NCBI GenBank assembly: GCA_023457875.1
Contig: JAEXBC010000403.1
Coordinates: forward strand, 1 to 8,160
Direction: 5' to 3'
Source: Bacillota bacterium
Lineage (GTDB): Bacteria; Bacillota; Clostridia; Lachnospirales; Cellulosilyticaceae
Length of the DNA: 8,160 nt
Shown here: one piece after another, positions 5,418-8,160 of the stretch
Layout: the number at the start of each line of letters is the position of its first letter
Numbering within the stretch: position 1 is the stretch's first letter
Notes under the pieces: generated by a model
What the model was told of the DNA's origin: nothing
What the model saw: only the letters and a program-made list of their open reading frames with translations
Database searches by the model: none
Translations under genes and position numbers: made by a program

Positions 5418-7250
5418 CTACTTTGTAAAAGTAGCTGTCTTATTTTTACTGTTCCACTCCACTTGTACATCAAGTAGGGTTGCAATCTCTGAAACAGGAA
5501 CAAAAATTCTACCTCCTATAGAAATAGGCGCTGTTGCCATCGTCTTGAGCTGTCCATTTACTGTAATGATTCGACTACCAAGATTCATCTCAATCAGACT
5601 TTCTCCAGGTATCGTAATCTTTCCCTTAGAAAATTTGATGGCATTGCTATTTATTCCAACTGCCTCTGCTACGTAACGAACAGGTACCATGGTACGTCCA
5701 TCAAGGGCCAAAGGTGTCGTATCCATTTGATAGGCTTTGCCATTTTTGATATAGACGCTACTTCCTATAGAAAAGACAGTGATTTGTCTATTAGAATTGT
5801 TACTGTTATCCTTATTATTGCCAGAGCTATCTGACTGACCAGGGTTACTATTTGGATTACCACCTAAGTCCGTTGACTTTTCCGATACCATAATGAAGTC
5901 CTCAAGATGCTGCCTCTCTTCTGGTTTCTCTGGCCAAAGCGCTTCTCCTCCAATAGAAACCTTATAGCCGCCATCAGGAGATGTATTACTTACTGAGAAG
6001 TTAAAATCACTTATTTTTATAACTGAAGTTTTGCGAGAGGTCTTGGTGATTTGAAGCCTCAGCAAATTATCCACTTTATCATCCCATCCAAGTGAATCCA
6101 CCTTTACATCACCCTCTACCACCTCTACTGTCGGCTTTTTGCTCATGATAATATAAGGTGCCCCTTCAAATTGAATTTCAATGATTCCCTTGTTAAGCAT
6201 ACCTGCTGAGCTTTCTGTAATGGTGATTGCTCCACCCCTTTGATTTTTCACACCTAAGAGGCCATTCACCTTTTGTATGGTAATCTTACTTGACTCCTGA
6301 ATTTCACCAATGGTCACACTTTGCTTATTAGGTATACCTCTTCCACTAGCAGTTAAGGTAACTTCACCCCTATCAGAAGCCTTCGCGCAAAGCTGCAAGC
6401 CTTCAAACTTAAGGGTATTACACTTTTTGCTATCAAAATCAGGTAATTTGATTTCAAAACCAACAATCACATCCTCTTTATAACGTGGGTCCACCTCTAC
6501 TTTAGACGTAATATTTTTGCCATTTAAAAGAATGGCATCTATATCTATTTGATCCTTTTTCACCTGACGAAAATAACCTTTATCTAGGCTAATTTCCAAG
6601 TTAGCATTAGGAACAAAGCTATTAGGTAACTTTTCAGCAATCTCAAAGTCAACACTTTTATTATCTCCAGCTACCACCTTTGCTACTCTCTTTGCTGTGA
6701 GCTCTATTCCATATTCAGCAGCCTTGGCTACTTGAAAAGCTGTCATATCCTCTTCACTCAGTAAGCCAATCTCCAAATCCAAATCTCCCTCTTCCATTTT
6801 TGCCGCTTCCACCTTAATGCCACTAATAGTTAATCTTCCTTTGGTTTTTGCACTAGTGTCTCTAGGCAAGACAATATATAAGAGTTTTCTATCCTTTCCC
6901 CCATCTGTTTCTCCATAGCTTGTCTTAGCCGTTAAATCTTTAAAACCAGCCTCCGTCTTGACACTTGGCAAACTAGAAAAGGAATAAGGCGTTCCCTTTA
7001 AGGACAATACCAAAGTACGATCCTCCTTATCTCTTTCACTTGTAAGGCACCCTGCTATTCTTTCTTCTATTATAATGTTACTTAATTCTCCTTCTTTTTC
7101 TATGTAGCTTAGGTGCTCTACTGTGACCTTAATAGGCATATCTCGCGTTAACTCAATAAGTGATACTTCTTGTGCCATTACCATACTGGGGCTGATACCC
7201 ACACTCATTGCCAGCGCTAAGGCCAGCGCTATTTTTTTTGCTTGTTTCAT
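5418..7250 (-). CDS. Secreted stalk-domain protein (copper amine oxidase N-terminal-like)
   Basis: 610-residue secreted protein. It has a classic signal peptide: basic MKQAKK, a hydrophobic core of about 8-22, and likely cleavage after VMA (24-26). Residues about 37-436 are beta-rich and appear to hold three diverged copies of one module, each ending in a strand motif: LTISGIKVEA (140-149), LKFEGLQLCA (280-289) and IKISDFNFSV (411-420). A low-complexity Asn/Ser/Gly/Asp linker spans about 461-488. The C-terminal stalk domain (489-610, Cu_amine_oxidN1 type) shows two half-repeats with DGRTMVPVRYVAEAVG and GGRIFVPVSEIATLLDV, ending VEWNSKNKTATF. Such domains are common in clostridial secreted proteins and are not amine oxidases; a wall- or surface-binding role is often assumed. 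No catalytic motif was found. The start has AGGAGG 8 nt upstream. First gene of a unit with tatD; the extended -10 promoter is at 7351-7359. Confidence 0.88.
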   Translation of the reverse strand: MKQAKKIALALALAMSVGISPSMVMAQEVSLIELTRDMPIKVTVEHLSYIEKEGELSNIIIEERIAGCLTSERDKEDRTLVLSLKGTPYSFSSLPSVKTEAGFKDLTAKTSYGETDGGKDRKLLYIVLPRDTSAKTKGRLTISGIKVEAAKMEEGDLDLEIGLLSEEDMTAFQVAKAAEYGIELTAKRVAKVVAGDNKSVDFEIAEKLPNSFVPNANLEISLDKGYFRQVKKDQIDIDAILLNGKNITSKVEVDPRYKEDVIVGFEIKLPDFDSKKCNTLKFEGLQLCAKASDRGEVTLTASGRGIPNKQSVTIGEIQESSKITIQKVNGLLGVKNQRGGAITITESSAGMLNKGIIEIQFEGAPYIIMSKKPTVEVVEGDVKVDSLGWDDKVDNLLRLQITKTSRKTSVIKISDFNFSVSNTSPDGGYKVSIGGEALWPEKPEERQHLEDFIMVSEKSTDLGGNPNSNPGQSDSSGNNKDNSNNSNRQITVFSIGSSVYIKNGKAYQMDTTPLALDGRTMVPVRYVAEAVGINSNAIKFSKGKITIPGESLIEMNLGSRIITVNGQLKTMATAPISIGGRIFVPVSEIATLLDVQVEWNSKNKTATFTK

Positions 7251-7350
7251 ACGCTCTACCTCCTATTTTGATTTTTATCTTCACTTCAAAACTATACGTA
7301 TTGCCAATTTTAATTTTAATCCTCATTTTATTTTTAATTCTAATAAGTTT

Positions 7351-7359
7351 ATTATAGCA
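7351..7359 (-). promoter_or_regulatory. Extended -10 promoter of the stalk-tatD unit
   Basis: Minus strand TGCTATAAT: perfect TATAAT (7351-7356) with TGn extension. No clear -35 box is seen at 16-18 bp. The predicted start near 7344 gives a leader of about 94 nt. The surrounding 17 bp (7348-7364) match the S66 peptidase promoter (136-152) at 16 positions. Confidence 0.6.
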
Positions 7360-7461
7360 ATAATGCATGATTATGGTATAACATTTGTTTTACTTTTTAA
7401 TTACTTTCTGAGTTTTTCTCTATTATTTCAATACTGCTATTATATCGTTTGCTCTTTTTTA

Positions 7462-7580
7462 TAATTTCTAACTTGTTCTATCATTGTTTACTTGTTTTTA
7501 TAATTCTTCGCTTGGTTTTATCATGTCTTGTTTGTTTTTATTATTTCTTACTTGTTTTTGTCTTTTTTCACTTATTCCCT
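7462..7580. repeat. Degenerate 20-bp tandem repeat array (about six units)
   Basis: Five consecutive units start at 7481, 7501, 7521, 7541 and 7561, each exactly 20 bp, with consensus near TCATTTCTTACTTGTTTTTA on the plus strand; a sixth unit (7462-7480) is one base shorter. Positions 1, 4, 8, 12, 13, 16 and 17 are invariant in the five full units, and most others vary in only one or two. The array sits between the nitroreductase terminator and the stalk-gene promoter. The period is about two helical turns and each unit contains a T4-5 run, so the array may be curved DNA or a multi-site protein target. Confidence 0.65.
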
Positions 7581-7671
7581 GAGGATTTACCTTATAGTAA
7601 TCCTCTTTGTTATAACCCTTTCTATTCTTCTATTATTTTAGCGCTAAGAAGGTTGATTTTCCTACGTAAAA

Positions 7672-7711
7672 AGGCGTCTAGAAATAATTATCGTATTATT
7701 TCTAGACGCCT
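7672..7711 (-). terminator. Intrinsic terminator of the nitroreductase gene
   Basis: Arms 7672-7688 and 7695-7711 form a perfect 17-bp stem with a 6-nt loop (AGGCGTCTAGAAATAAT pairing with its reverse complement). On the minus strand the stem is followed by TTTTTACG, a T-run suited to termination of the gene ending at 7774, 62 nt upstream. Confidence 0.85.
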
Positions 7712-7773
7712 ATGTATTTCACACCCATGCTGTGATGCTTTTTCCTATAAACTAATGTATTTGCGACTACCTA

Positions 7774-8160
7774 TTATCTTCTTTCCACCTGTATGCGGTA
7801 TGGCAATAAGTCTCTCTTTTGAAAGGTCTCATCTGTATTTCCAATGGCCACTGAAGATGCTGCTTCATAATCCTCAGGAACACCTACTTTTCTAAGTAAT
7901 GCTTGATTTTCATTTAGTGCGGTTGTCACGCCGCTTAAATACACATTTCCTAATCTCATTTCTGTAGCAGCCATAATCATATTTTCTAAGATGCAGGCAG
8001 CACTACAATATTGTGCTTTTGCATAGGCTCCCTCTAACTTTTTTACTGCCACGATAATGAGGGTAGGCGCATTATAAATAACCTTTCTTTCTATGCCCAT
8101 CTTAGCATATAAACCTTTAGCATTTTCCTCTAGTTCATTCAATAATGCCTGATCCTGTAC
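7774..8160 (-). CDS. Nitroreductase-family flavoprotein, C-terminal fragment
   Basis: The reading frame is open to the window edge, so this is the last 128 residues of a longer gene; the TTG at 8142 is internal. Family features of FMN-dependent nitroreductases are visible: VIYNAPTLIIVAVKK (the 'hydrophobic-AP-hydrophobic' strand), AKAQYCSAACILENMIMAATEMRLGNVYLSG (the central helix followed by the G-L-G-type turn), and the C-terminal AIGN plus a short tail with LLPYRIQV. These enzymes reduce nitroaromatics, quinones or similar acceptors with NAD(P)H in the cytoplasm as homodimers; the physiological substrate of small clostridial members is usually unknown. The N-terminal Arg-rich FMN-phosphate motif is outside the window and cannot be checked. 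The gene ends at its own terminator and is separated from the stalk-tatD unit by over 500 bp. Confidence 0.85.
   Translation of the reverse strand, partial: VQDQALLNELEENAKGLYAKMGIERKVIYNAPTLIIVAVKKLEGAYAKAQYCSAACILENMIMAATEMRLGNVYLSGVTTALNENQALLRKVGVPEDYEAASSVAIGNTDETFQKRDLLPYRIQVERR

Larger units (their letters stand above)
7251..7773. other. Gene-free region between nitroreductase and stalk-protein genes
   Basis: About 520 bp without a credible gene. From right to left it holds the nitroreductase terminator (7672-7711), a small hairpin GAGGATT/AATCCTC (7581-7587/7599-7605), the 20-bp repeat array (7462-7580), further T-tracts at 7394-7398 and 7413-7417, and the extended -10 promoter of the stalk gene (7351-7359) with a leader of about 94 nt. 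Open frames here on either strand lack ribosome sites and family signatures. Confidence 0.65.

Noticed and set aside
5418..7250. Annotation of the 610-residue protein as a copper amine oxidase
   Set aside because: Only the small C-terminal stalk domain resembles the N-terminal domain of that enzyme; the catalytic domain is absent.
7153..7368. Minus-strand 71-codon frame with KIKIG repeats at the stalk-gene leader
   Set aside because: Its 3' half overlaps the signal-peptide region of the stalk gene in another frame and its start overlaps the promoter. The Lys/Ile repeats come from AATTAAAATT-like sequence. No good ribosome site was seen.
7449..7895. Plus-strand 148-codon open frame rich in Leu/Phe/Tyr
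   Set aside because: It runs through the T-rich 20-bp repeats, a terminator hairpin and then antisense to the nitroreductase gene. No ribosome site, and the repeat period is not a multiple of three.
1..8160. Mobile element, CRISPR, tRNA or rRNA genes
   Set aside because: No transposase or integrase frames, no spacer-separated identical repeats, no tRNA or rRNA signature sequences were seen on either strand. The 20-bp array is contiguous and degenerate, unlike CRISPR.

Overview
The window is AT-rich and every recognisable gene is on the minus strand, so transcription runs from high to low coordinates. Strong AGGAGG-type ribosome sites, frequent TATAAT boxes, intrinsic terminators and the gene families present (DUF348/G5/3D protein, stalk-domain secreted protein, YozG-type HTH with DUF2975) point to a low-GC Firmicute. 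The stalk protein suggests an anaerobic clostridial lineage, but species cannot be settled from this sequence.

Layout, in transcription order. (1) 8160-7774: C-terminal part of a nitroreductase-family protein, cut by the window edge, closed by a 17-bp-stem terminator. (2) 7773-7251: a 520-bp gene-free stretch with a degenerate 20-bp tandem repeat / phased T-tract array and an extended -10 promoter. (3) 7250-4627: a two-gene unit of a secreted stalk-domain protein and a TatD-family metal-dependent hydrolase, ending at a terminator with a perfect 24-bp stem. (4) 4563-3052: a very AT-rich leader with a good promoter, then a YabE-like cell-wall protein (DUF348, G5, 3D domains), ending at a GC-rich hairpin. 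(5) 2946-2068: a promoter followed by a DUF2975 membrane protein and a translationally coupled YozG-type HTH regulator. (6) 2000-208: a promoter and a half-size ABC exporter. (7) 147-1: an extended -10 promoter and the first 35 codons of a probable S66 LD-carboxypeptidase, cut by the window edge.

How the parts may work together. The tatD and yabE genes keep the order of the Bacillus yabD-yabE locus, with the usual rnmV-ksgA continuation missing. The DUF2975/HTH pair is a widespread membrane-protein-plus-regulator module. With no visible terminator between the HTH gene and the ABC exporter, the exporter is a reasonable candidate target, but that is inference. Several products act at the envelope (3D-domain wall enzyme, secreted stalk protein, ABC exporter, S66 peptidase).

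No clearly new defence, mobile or CRISPR system is visible. The most unusual items are the 20-bp repeat array at 7462-7580, three diverged internal repeats in the stalk protein, and paired TTTATC-type repeats upstream of the DUF2975 promoter.
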